Assembly: GCA_902554355.1 (NCBI GenBank)
Contig: CACDOC010000011.1
Coordinates: 1 to 34,950 of the forward strand
Reading direction: 5' to 3'
DNA from: an uncultured SAR86 cluster bacterium
GTDB taxonomy: Bacteria > Pseudomonadota > Gammaproteobacteria > Magnimaribacterales > Magnimaribacteraceae
Length of the DNA: 34,950 nucleotides
In this document: positions 1 through 7,015 of the stretch, piece by piece
Position numbering within the stretch: the stretch's first letter is position 1
Layout: each line of letters begins with the position of its first letter
The notes under the pieces: model-generated
Told to the model about the DNA's origin: nothing
What the model saw: only the letters and a program-made list of their open reading frames with translations
Database searches by the model: none
Translations under genes and position numbers: made by a program

Positions 1-441
1 AAAAATATCTATGCTATAGCTTGCGGGATAGCTGATGGCCTTAGTTCTGGTGAGAATACAGTTGGGATGATAATGACAAGAGGTTTAGGTGAAATGAGTA
101 GACTGGCAGTGGAGTTAGGAGCCAATCCTCAAACATTTTTAGGATTATCTGGAGTGGGTGACTTAATTACAACCTGTGCATCCCCATTAAGTAGAAATCA
201 TAAATTTGGTAAATATATTGGCGAAGGACTTACTGTAGAAAGTGCTAAAAAGAAAATAGGTCAAACGGTAGAAGGTCTAAAGACTCTAAAAGTAGTAAAG
301 ACTTTATCTGATGAAAGAAATATTAATATGCCAATAGTAGATTCTCTATATAAAATCATCTATAAAGGAGGGAATCTGAATGGTTCTATTCAAAATATTT
401 TGGGTGAGGACTTAATTAAAGATGTAGAATTTTCTAAATAG
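1..441 (+). CDS. gpsA: Glycerol-3-phosphate dehydrogenase [NAD(P)+], C-terminal part (5' end outside window)
   Basis: The reading frame is open from base 1, so only about 146 C-terminal residues are present. GpsA reduces dihydroxyacetone phosphate to sn-glycerol-3-phosphate in the cytoplasm, supplying the phospholipid backbone. The visible part reads KNIYAIACGIADG, then TRGLGEMSRL, GLSGVGDLITTC and SRNHKFG. These are typical of the all-alpha substrate-binding domain, including the Lys of the K-N-x-x-A-I-A-x-G motif and the GDL-T-C segment. The C-terminal 'P-I-V-D-x-L-Y' element is also present. The protein ends at a normal position for the family, so the gene is truncated only by the window edge. 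The next gene starts 4 bases after the stop, so the two are probably co-transcribed. Confidence 0.95.
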   Translation, partial: KNIYAIACGIADGLSSGENTVGMIMTRGLGEMSRLAVELGANPQTFLGLSGVGDLITTCASPLSRNHKFGKYIGEGLTVESAKKKIGQTVEGLKTLKVVKTLSDERNINMPIVDSLYKIIYKGGNLNGSIQNILGEDLIKDVEFSK

Positions 442-445
442 TATT

Positions 446-787
446 ATGACAAAAGACGATAATGACAAAATAACTGATGCAGTTTCAGAAGAGTTTATTG
501 ATAGCGAAGAATGGAAAGAAAATCTGCTTAAACAGGGAAAGTGGTTGAGATTATTATGGATGATTGGGTTCTCATTCATTTATTACCTTTCGATGACTGT
601 TTTATGGATTATTGTTTTAATTCAATTTTTATTCGTTCTTCTTACAGATAAAAGGAGTTCGAACGTTACAAAAGTTTCTAGAGGTTTTAGAAATTACATG
701 GTTCAAATTTTAGATTACATCAATTATCACTCTAGCGAGAAACCATTCCCGTTTAGTGACTTTCCTGGTTCAGAGGAGGATAAATAG
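446..787 (+). CDS. DUF4389 family small inner-membrane protein
   Basis: This 113-residue protein has an acidic N-terminus and then a hydrophobic stretch (about residues 32-62) that looks like two closely spaced membrane segments. The tail ends in KPFPFSDFP. The arrangement 'R-L-L-W ... LIQFLFVLLT ... F-x-x-Y-x-x-Q-I-x-x-Y' followed by E/K-PFPF-x-x-P is the recognisable pattern of DUF4389 proteins of gammaproteobacteria. Their biochemical role is not established. It starts 4 bases after gpsA and is followed 10 bases later by an SDR gene, so it lies in a continuous plus-strand unit. The family call comes from motif recognition only, and no function is claimed. Confidence 0.75.
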   Translation: MTKDDNDKITDAVSEEFIDSEEWKENLLKQGKWLRLLWMIGFSFIYYLSMTVLWIIVLIQFLFVLLTDKRSSNVTKVSRGFRNYMVQILDYINYHSSEKPFPFSDFPGSEEDK

Positions 788-797
788 GAAAGAATTC

Positions 798-1736
798 ATG
801 AAAGATTTCAAAAATAAGATAGCTGTTGTAACCGGAGGTGGCACAGGGATGGGAAGAGAGCTTGTCCTTCAGCTGGCTGAAGAAGGATGTAACGTTGCAA
901 TGTGCGATGTTATATCTGAAAACATGGAAGAAACTTTCAAACTAGTTACCGAACAATCACCAGATGTATTGGTTACAAAGCATATTTGTGATGTAGCTAA
1001 TGAAGAACAGGTATTGAAATTTAAGGATGAAGTTTTATCAGAGCATAAAACTGAAACAATAAATCTTCTCTTTAACAATGCCGGAATAGGGGGAGGGGCA
1101 AGTTTTGTCACCGGTTCCAGAGAAGAATGGGAAAAGTGTTTTGCTGTTTGCTGGTATGGTGTCTACTATTGTTCTCGAGCATTTATCCCTCATATTGTAT
1201 CGAGTGAAGAAGGTCACGTGATCAATACAAGTAGTGTTAATGGATTTTGGGCTAGTCTTGGAGGAACACCCCACACTTCCTACTCAGCTGCTAAATTTGC
1301 TGTAAAAGGCTTTAGTGAATCCTTAATAGATGATTTTCGTTTGAATGCACCTCATGTAGGAGTTTCCGTAGTGATGCCGGGACATATAGGTACTTCTATA
1401 GCTATTAATACAGGAAAAATATTAGGTGGAGAAAGAACCGAAGAGGATTGGGAAATGGTTAAACAAAATATGATAAAGCTTGGAGCTCCAGTTCATAATC
1501 AATCTATAGAGCAAATTAAACAGATGGTACAAGAAAGAACTGATTCTTTTGCCGAGACGGCTCCCACTTCTTCCTCTGAAGCCGCAAAAGTAATCTTGGA
1601 CGGAGTTAAAGAAAATAAGTGGAGAATTTTAATTGGTGATGACGCGAAAGCGATTGATGAAATGGTAAGAAGAGATCCTGAAGAAGCATATAATATTATG
1701 TTCCATGGAGAAAAAAGAGAGGACCTAAATGATTAA
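798..1736 (+). CDS. Short-chain dehydrogenase/reductase (SDR), first of a tandem pair
   Basis: A classical NAD(P)-dependent SDR of 312 residues. The Rossmann nucleotide-binding motif TGGGTGMG lies at residues 12-19, NNAG at 93-96, catalytic Ser at 145/146 and the Y-x3-K pair at Tyr162/Lys166. A GTG 42 bases upstream (756) is in frame, but the ATG at 798 puts the Rossmann motif at the usual distance from the N-terminus and has a purine-rich AGGAAAG ahead of it, so 798 is preferred. The extended C-terminus (about 60 residues beyond a minimal SDR) is shared with the next gene. The substrate cannot be read from sequence. Its closeness to the 4-hydroxyacyl-CoA-type operon makes a keto/hydroxy-acid (LvaD-like) role possible but unproven. 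Stop and next start overlap, which indicates translational coupling. Confidence 0.9.
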   Translation: MKDFKNKIAVVTGGGTGMGRELVLQLAEEGCNVAMCDVISENMEETFKLVTEQSPDVLVTKHICDVANEEQVLKFKDEVLSEHKTETINLLFNNAGIGGGASFVTGSREEWEKCFAVCWYGVYYCSRAFIPHIVSSEEGHVINTSSVNGFWASLGGTPHTSYSAAKFAVKGFSESLIDDFRLNAPHVGVSVVMPGHIGTSIAINTGKILGGERTEEDWEMVKQNMIKLGAPVHNQSIEQIKQMVQERTDSFAETAPTSSSEAAKVILDGVKENKWRILIGDDAKAIDEMVRRDPEEAYNIMFHGEKREDLND

Positions 1737-2643
1737 AAGTTTTAGAGACAAGGTGGCAGTAATTACAGGGGCCGGTTCTGGTATGGGACGTTACTTGGCA
1801 GTTTTATTAGCAAAAGATGGAGCTGATGTGGTTGTTTGTGATGTTAACCAAGAAACTTTAAACGAGACTGTGGAAATGTTAAGGCAATACAACGTATCTG
1901 TTTCTTCTCATGTTTTGGATGTAGCTGATAAGGAAGCTATCGAAGCTCTTCCTGAAAAGGTTGTCGAACAGCATGGCAAAGTTGATTTAGTTTTTAATAA
2001 TGCAGGCGTAACTACTGGGTCTCATTTTAAAGACATGGATGAAGAAAATTGGGATTGGGTCATGGGTATAAATTTTGAAGGTGTAGTCAATAGCACCAGA
2101 GCATTCATACCTCATATGATTGATAGACCTGAAGCAGCTATAGTAAATACTTCTTCTATTTTTGGGATGGTCGCTGTTCCAGGACAAACTGTTTACCACG
2201 CCACTAAATTTGCTGTAAGAGGATTCACTGAAAGTCTTGCTATGGAAATGTCTCAATCTAATCCTAATTTACAAATTCATTGTGTACATCCCGGTCATAT
2301 AGGCACCAACATTGCTGCCGATGCAAGAATGGATGAAGAGGAATTTAACAAACAACTAGAAGAACGAGAAAAACTTCCTAGTATATTTACGCGCAACGCT
2401 CCAAAAAGTTTAGAAGAAATGGGCGATCAATTCAGAGAGGGAGGTATGCACCCCAGCAGAGCTGCAAGTATTATTTTAAATGGGGTAAGAAAGAATAAGA
2501 GCAGGATATTTATTGGTTTGGATGCAAAGTTATTGGACCTTTCGCAACGCTTATTTCCTAAGCATTATCATAAAACATGGCCATTATTTATGCCTTTAAT
2601 GATGATGTTTAGAGACAAAAAGCCTCTCAAATCACTTGATTAA
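1729..2643 (+). CDS. Short-chain dehydrogenase/reductase (SDR), second of a tandem pair
   Basis: A 304-residue SDR with TGAGSGMG at residues 13-20, NNAG at 90-93, Ser142/143, and Tyr156/Lys160 in Y-x3-K. It shares with its upstream neighbour the segments 'RAFIPH', 'KFAV(K/R)GF(T/S)ESL' and 'PGHIGT', plus a long C-terminal extension ending in a similar 'R-I-x-I-G-x-D-A-K' block. The two therefore look like a tandem duplication that has diverged. The start overlaps the previous gene by 8 bases. The stop overlaps the convergent DUF6285 gene by 12 bases, leaving no room for a terminator. Substrate unknown. A 3- or 4-hydroxyacyl(-CoA) dehydrogenase role is an inference from context only. Confidence 0.9.
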   Translation: MIKSFRDKVAVITGAGSGMGRYLAVLLAKDGADVVVCDVNQETLNETVEMLRQYNVSVSSHVLDVADKEAIEALPEKVVEQHGKVDLVFNNAGVTTGSHFKDMDEENWDWVMGINFEGVVNSTRAFIPHMIDRPEAAIVNTSSIFGMVAVPGQTVYHATKFAVRGFTESLAMEMSQSNPNLQIHCVHPGHIGTNIAADARMDEEEFNKQLEEREKLPSIFTRNAPKSLEEMGDQFREGGMHPSRAASIILNGVRKNKSRIFIGLDAKLLDLSQRLFPKHYHKTWPLFMPLMMMFRDKKPLKSLD

Positions 2644-2994
2644 TTTCTTATACGTTGAATAGTTAGGGTTATCTACAGCTATTTTATTTTTGGAAAGAAG
2701 TACCAATAGATCTTTCAATGCCTCATCTGACAAATCTAAGTCCTCATTTTTAATCAAGTTCGAAAGTTCTTTGGTTGTTAGATCATCTGATTTAATGATA
2801 GCTGACATAGCTTTAATAACTTCTTCAGACAGCTGCTCCCCTTGATCAATCTCCCTTTGCACCATACCAAGTACATTGTTCGTAATTCTTAATTTAAAAG
2901 CTAAATGCGGTGGTAATTCATCTTTAATTTTAGTATCTAAGAAATCCATCACGGCTTTTATCAGTTCACTACTGGTTGGTCTATCAAAAATCAT
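2632..2994 (-). CDS. DUF6285 protein, LvaB-like partner of the APH-type acyl-CoA kinase
   Basis: A 120-residue, mainly helical soluble protein with no signal peptide. The N-terminal 'DRPTSSELIKAVMDFL' and the central 'PPHLAFKLRITNNVL...REI' match what I recognise as DUF6285. Such proteins are typically encoded next to an APH-fold kinase and an acyl-CoA dehydrogenase. In Pseudomonas putida a similarly small protein, LvaB, is needed with the kinase LvaA for phosphorylation of 4-hydroxyvaleryl-CoA. I infer the same partner role here. It is the last gene of a minus-strand operon. Its ATG overlaps the kinase stop by one base (TAATG), and a strong AGGAGGTG ribosome-binding site lies inside the kinase's last codons, so the two are tightly coupled. 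The family call is by eye, and equivalence to LvaB is an inference. Confidence 0.7.
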   Translation of the reverse strand: MIFDRPTSSELIKAVMDFLDTKIKDELPPHLAFKLRITNNVLGMVQREIDQGEQLSEEVIKAMSAIIKSDDLTTKELSNLIKNEDLDLSDEALKDLLVLLSKNKIAVDNPNYSTYKKLIK

Positions 2995-3977
2995 TATTCA
3001 CCTCCTAAAAATAATAAATCGACAATATCTATTTCAGTTTCAGAGACCCTTCTGCCAATAGCCGCCTTTTCTATGGAATTGATCGTTCCATTTAAATGCG
3101 CGTAAGCTTGAATGAGGCAGATTACTCCCCATCTGAATGTTCCAAATACTTGCCAACACTTAACCATTTCTTTATCGACCTTTAACTTGCTTATCGAATT
3201 GTATCCTTCAAGTAAATCTTCTATTTCTCCAAAACCTCCTACGACTTTATCGTTTTTACCGAATCGCCAAGAGTTACCACAGACCCAACCTAAATCTTGA
3301 AGAGGGTTCCCTATATGGGCCAACTCCCAGTCTATAATTGATTGAAGTCCCTCTGCATTAACGATTATGTTTCCTAACCTAAAATCTCCATGCACTAGGC
3401 TTTCTTGAAAATTACCAAAGTCTTGCTCTTTTAGCCAAAGATAAGCGTATTCAAAAACAGGGGAGGGTTGCTCAAAAGATTGATAGGTTGAGTAGAGGTC
3501 CTCAAGCTGATCTTCAGCTGGTTTTTTAGGTAGGAAAGAAAAATTATTAATATCAACATTGTGAATTTTGGCAATGGCTTCTCCGCATTGGTAAGCCAGT
3601 ATCGGAAGCGCCTTTTTATATTCTTTATCTCTTAGTATTTTTCTAGCAATGGACTCTCCCTCAACAAAATGCATTATGTAAGAGTCTCCTAGCTCTTCAT
3701 CATTCTTAGAGACTGCCAATATTATTGGCACGGGTGCACCTACCTTAATTACTTCCTTTTGAATTCTAGCTTCATCTGCAGTTTTTATCGCAAGGGGCCC
3801 TTCTATACCTGAACCCCTTCTAAGAATCATCTTTGCAGATTGTTTAGCGTTAGAAACTTCAAATTTCCAGATCTCTTTAGAAGCTCCTCCCGTAAGAGGC
3901 TCAAGATTAGAAACTTTTCCTTCTATACCTACTTCAAGTAGTTTTTTAGAAAGTGCTGATGCTAATTCTTCTTGCAT
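2994..3977 (-). CDS. APH-fold phosphotransferase, ACAD10/11 kinase-type (LvaA-like 4-hydroxyacyl-CoA kinase candidate)
   Basis: A 327-residue protein of the aminoglycoside-phosphotransferase (APH/choline kinase) fold. The N-lobe contains a Gly-rich 'TGGASKE' at residues 29-35 and the probable ATP-lysine region near 'KMILRR'. The catalytic loop HGDFRLGN at 196-203 supplies His196, Asp198 and Asn203. The metal-binding IDWELA contains Asp216. 'IGNPLQDLGW' follows. This is the type fused to the dehydrogenase in mammalian ACAD10/11 and called LvaA in P. putida, where it phosphorylates the C4 hydroxyl of 4-hydroxyacyl-CoA. Antibiotic resistance is unlikely, because it is wedged between an ACAD10/11-type dehydrogenase and a DUF6285 gene with one-base TAATG overlaps on both sides. 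The exact substrate is inferred. Confidence 0.88.
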   Translation of the reverse strand: MQEELASALSKKLLEVGIEGKVSNLEPLTGGASKEIWKFEVSNAKQSAKMILRRGSGIEGPLAIKTADEARIQKEVIKVGAPVPIILAVSKNDEELGDSYIMHFVEGESIARKILRDKEYKKALPILAYQCGEAIAKIHNVDINNFSFLPKKPAEDQLEDLYSTYQSFEQPSPVFEYAYLWLKEQDFGNFQESLVHGDFRLGNIIVNAEGLQSIIDWELAHIGNPLQDLGWVCGNSWRFGKNDKVVGGFGEIEDLLEGYNSISKLKVDKEMVKCWQVFGTFRWGVICLIQAYAHLNGTINSIEKAAIGRRVSETEIDIVDLLFLGGE

Positions 3978-5188
3978 TAATTAGATTCTAAGCTGGCATC
4001 TCTTTCACCAAAATCCCATCCGGCACCATTATTTTGATAGTTCTTTAAAATTCTTCTCGCAACGGATTGAACGTGAACTTCATCGGGACCGTCATAAATC
4101 CTAGCTTCCCTAGCATGTCTATACATTAAGCTAAGAGGAGTGTCATCAGTAAGGCCTTTAGCACCATGAACTTGTATAGCTCTATCTATTACGTTATGAA
4201 CCATTTTCGCACCCACAACTTTAATCATTCCTATTTCAATTCTTGCGTCATCTCCTTGATCTATTCTTTTTGCAGCATCTAGAGTAAGTTGTCTGCTAGC
4301 TTGAATTTCACAAGCACTATCAAATACAAACTTTTGTAACAATTGCTTATCAGCTAGTGAGCTCCCAAACGCTTCTCTTTCATGCATTCTTAAGCACATA
4401 AGGTCAAAAGCTCTTTGCGCTTGACCTAACCATCTCATGCAATGAAAGATTCTTCCTGGACCTAATCTTCTTTGAGCTATAAGAAATCCTTGACCCCTTG
4501 GGCCCAATAGATTTTCTTCAGGTACTCTTACGTTATCATATTCAACTTCATAATGACCTCCATGGCCACCATGGATTCCTAACACAGGAGTATCCCTTAC
4601 GATCTTATAACCTGGATTGTCAGTCGGAACAATTATCATACTAAAAGCTCCGTGACTAGGAACGTCCAATTCTGTTCTACACATCACAGTTGTGTAAGTT
4701 GCTCCAGCCGCTCCAGAAGTGAACCATTTTCTTCCATTAATCACCCATTCATCACCTTCTAAAACGCCTGTGGTTTGAAGCTGAGTTGGATCTGAACTAG
4801 AAATATCTGGTTCGGTCATTCCAAAACTTGGAAAGATTTCGCCAGCTACAAGAGGTTCTAAGTATTCATCACGCCATCTTTTTGAAGCGAACTCTCTTAA
4901 CATGATTGAATCTTGTAAAGAGTGTGTACCTAAAGCAACCATAGCACTTGATGACCTTCCTATTACTTCATTTATGTAGACATATTCCATAAAAGGCATG
5001 CCTTGACCTCCAATATCTTCAGGGTGTCCTAGGGCCCAGAGGTTATTATCTTTGGCCTTTTGCATTAACTCTTGCATTTTCTTAGCAGAATCATCATCCC
5101 TTTTATGGAGGACCTCTTCAGCAGGATAGACCTCATTCTCTACAAATTCTTTAACTTCTTTTCTTACATTTTTCCAATCTCTCTTCAT
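3977..5188 (-). CDS. Acyl-CoA dehydrogenase, ACAD10/11-type (LvaC-like)
   Basis: A full-length (403 aa) FAD-dependent acyl-CoA dehydrogenase. The N-terminal helical domain covers about 1-120. The FAD/substrate beta-domain carries 'GMTEPDISSSDPT' and 'INGRKWFTSGA', and the C-terminal helical domain 'IQVHGAKGLTDDTPL'. At the position where ordinary family members have the catalytic Glu (Y-E-G-T), this protein reads YDGPDEVH with Asp366, the signature I associate with ACAD10/ACAD11 and LvaC-type enzymes. In those, the enzyme removes the C4 phosphate from 4-phosphoacyl-CoA to give an enoyl-CoA. The start has GGGGGAAAG six bases upstream. It lies 11 bases after the ketoacyl synthase, and its stop overlaps the kinase start. 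Family confidence is high. The 4-phosphoacyl-CoA reaction is inferred from the motif and neighbours. Confidence 0.93.
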   Translation of the reverse strand: MKRDWKNVRKEVKEFVENEVYPAEEVLHKRDDDSAKKMQELMQKAKDNNLWALGHPEDIGGQGMPFMEYVYINEVIGRSSSAMVALGTHSLQDSIMLREFASKRWRDEYLEPLVAGEIFPSFGMTEPDISSSDPTQLQTTGVLEGDEWVINGRKWFTSGAAGATYTTVMCRTELDVPSHGAFSMIIVPTDNPGYKIVRDTPVLGIHGGHGGHYEVEYDNVRVPEENLLGPRGQGFLIAQRRLGPGRIFHCMRWLGQAQRAFDLMCLRMHEREAFGSSLADKQLLQKFVFDSACEIQASRQLTLDAAKRIDQGDDARIEIGMIKVVGAKMVHNVIDRAIQVHGAKGLTDDTPLSLMYRHAREARIYDGPDEVHVQSVARRILKNYQNNGAGWDFGERDASLESN

Positions 5189-5199
5189 CTTTCCCCCAA

Positions 5200-6936
5200 C
5201 TAAAATTTAATTTGTTTTTTAAACCCTTTTAACTTCATACCTTTTCTAGAAATTTGTATATCCTTTTCTCCATTTAAAACATTTTCATTAAATTTGTACG
5301 TGACTTTATAGTTTCCCTTTAAAGATGACTCATTATACTTAATAGAATTTTTACGAGTTTTTTCTAGTGCTTTTAAATACTTATCATATTTACTTTTAGT
5401 AACTAAACTTTGTATTCTCATTCGAGTTTCCTCCGGAGAAAGGATAAATGCAGAAGCATTGTTCCCACCAAAACCTTTTGCGTTTAAGAAACAGCCTTTG
5501 TAAAAATCCTTTTCTTCAGCTTTATTTTCTAGAAGAATGTCTAAGTCTTTTGAATAAACATCTTCTGCTAAAGCATCGGTAGAATGTATGCCTGGTATTA
5601 CTCCGTTGTTCCAAGTTCCAAGTGAAGCTATAAGTTGATCTCCTGAAGCTGGAGCCATACTATGACCGAGGTAGCTTTTTATAGCAGAAACCGGCCATTT
5701 TTTTATTCCAAAAGTTTGGGCTATCTCATTTAGGATATGTGACTCAGTAGTTCTATTTGCTGGAGTTCCAGTTCCATGAGCATGCACAAAAGTGTTTTGT
5801 CTTAAAGCTTTAATGCCTATCTCTTTTTCAGCATCAGCTGCACACTTTGCCATGGTTATGTAATTACCTACACCTGGTCCGCTTATAGAACTCTTATGTC
5901 CGTCTGAATGAGAGTGCACTGAAGGAACCGAACCATAAATATCTGCACCTAGCTCAATTGCAAGATTAGCTTCCATTAAAATTACAAATTGTGAAGATTC
6001 TCCTAGCACCATACCTGCATTATTACCGAAAGGACGGCAAGCTCGAGTTTGCATTGGGCCTGCATCAATTGATTCTCCATTTGAAGCTTGCATCTCAAGC
6101 ATTCTTTTATCATCAGATAAAGCAGACATTGCAAAGAAGCCATCAATTATTTCAGGTGTTATAGGGGCTTCCGCTGCTCCCACAATTGAAACTTTAGAAC
6201 TTCCTGATTCTATAGCTTCTTTTCCCATTTGTAAGTTATAAAGGAAAGTCGCACAAGCCCCGACACTATGACCAGTTCTTCCTACATTACCTAGAACATA
6301 CGCATTAATGAAATCGGCAGACATTTCTACTAAACCTAAAGCTAGATTCTTTGAACTAGCTCTTGAACCTTTGATTCTAGATTGCATAAGACCTCCAAAA
6401 CCAAAATTATCCAATTGGCCTATTGCTGCTCCACTGAATACTGAAACTTCGTCTGGATTAACTTTTTCTTGAACTTCTTCCCATTTAAATCCAAGCTGAC
6501 CAATAGCATCGCTCATACCGAATACCGTCATTTGTAAGGCCTTAGGATGTTGCCTAGCGGGATAGAAATTTGAAGGATCAAAGCCTTTTGGTAATTGCCC
6601 TGCCGCACTGGCTTTTATTTGCTCTAGAATTATTCCATCTGGATCATAGACTTCTTTTTCAATTTTTCTTATGAAACAGTCTTTTCTTATTGAAGTAACA
6701 TTTTCTAGTAAATATTCTTTTAGATTAATAGAGTCTCCTGAAACAGTTTCCCATCCTGTACCCACCATTTCTATTTTTCCTTGTAAAACTGCAAGATCTT
6801 GAAGAACTTCTAATTGTTCTTTCTCATTAAGGGACTCAAACACAAGGTTTTTATATCCTAAGAATCCTGAAGATCTTCCAGATGAATTTATGCCTCCAAA
6901 TCCAGATATTATTGCTAAAGGTTTATTTCTAGTCAT
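5200..6936 (-). CDS. fabY: Beta-ketoacyl-ACP synthase, FabY-like
   Basis: A large ketoacyl synthase (578 aa from the chosen start) with a complete Cys-His-His thiolase-fold site: 'GHSVGACATF' (Cys228), 'VHAHGTGTPANRTTE' (His387) and 'SAIKSYLGHSMA' (Lys420, His425). The N-terminal 'ISGFGGINSSGRSS' and the roughly 200 residues before the active-site Cys resemble FabY, the long Pseudomonas enzyme that condenses acetyl-CoA with malonyl-ACP to start fatty acid synthesis, rather than the about 410-aa FabB/FabF. An in-frame ATG at 6975 would add 13 residues. The ATG at 6936 starts just before the conserved GFGG segment and leaves 79 bases for a divergent promoter, so it is preferred, although neither has a clear Shine-Dalgarno. 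It leads the ACAD-kinase-DUF6285 operon, so it could instead serve a specialised condensation. Confidence 0.85.
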   Translation of the reverse strand: MTRNKPLAIISGFGGINSSGRSSGFLGYKNLVFESLNEKEQLEVLQDLAVLQGKIEMVGTGWETVSGDSINLKEYLLENVTSIRKDCFIRKIEKEVYDPDGIILEQIKASAAGQLPKGFDPSNFYPARQHPKALQMTVFGMSDAIGQLGFKWEEVQEKVNPDEVSVFSGAAIGQLDNFGFGGLMQSRIKGSRASSKNLALGLVEMSADFINAYVLGNVGRTGHSVGACATFLYNLQMGKEAIESGSSKVSIVGAAEAPITPEIIDGFFAMSALSDDKRMLEMQASNGESIDAGPMQTRACRPFGNNAGMVLGESSQFVILMEANLAIELGADIYGSVPSVHSHSDGHKSSISGPGVGNYITMAKCAADAEKEIGIKALRQNTFVHAHGTGTPANRTTESHILNEIAQTFGIKKWPVSAIKSYLGHSMAPASGDQLIASLGTWNNGVIPGIHSTDALAEDVYSKDLDILLENKAEEKDFYKGCFLNAKGFGGNNASAFILSPEETRMRIQSLVTKSKYDKYLKALEKTRKNSIKYNESSLKGNYKVTYKFNENVLNGEKDIQISRKGMKLKGFKKQIKF

Positions 6937-7015
6937 AAATAAAAAACTTTTACTTAGATGCCTATTGTATGGCAATATTTATTAAAGAATATCAATTTAT
7001 AACAAGGGAGAAGTT

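Noticed and set aside
869-1274. Two minus-strand open frames inside the first SDR gene
   Set aside because: They lie fully antisense to a gene with complete SDR motifs, have low-complexity Ser/Thr/Cys-rich sequence and no ribosome-binding site.
2876-3300. Plus-strand open frames opposite DUF6285 and the kinase
   Set aside because: They are shadows of the minus-strand operon, with no domain, no start signal, and they conflict with the conserved frames.
3376-3420. APH domain as an antibiotic-resistance gene
   Set aside because: The H-G-D-x4-N motif is common to the whole kinase fold. Linkage with DUF6285 and an ACAD10/11-type dehydrogenase indicates metabolic use.
7000-7015. TATAAC at 6998-7003 as the promoter of the CoA ligase gene
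   Set aside because: It is only 12 bases from the start codon and has no -35 at the right distance, so it would leave almost no leader.
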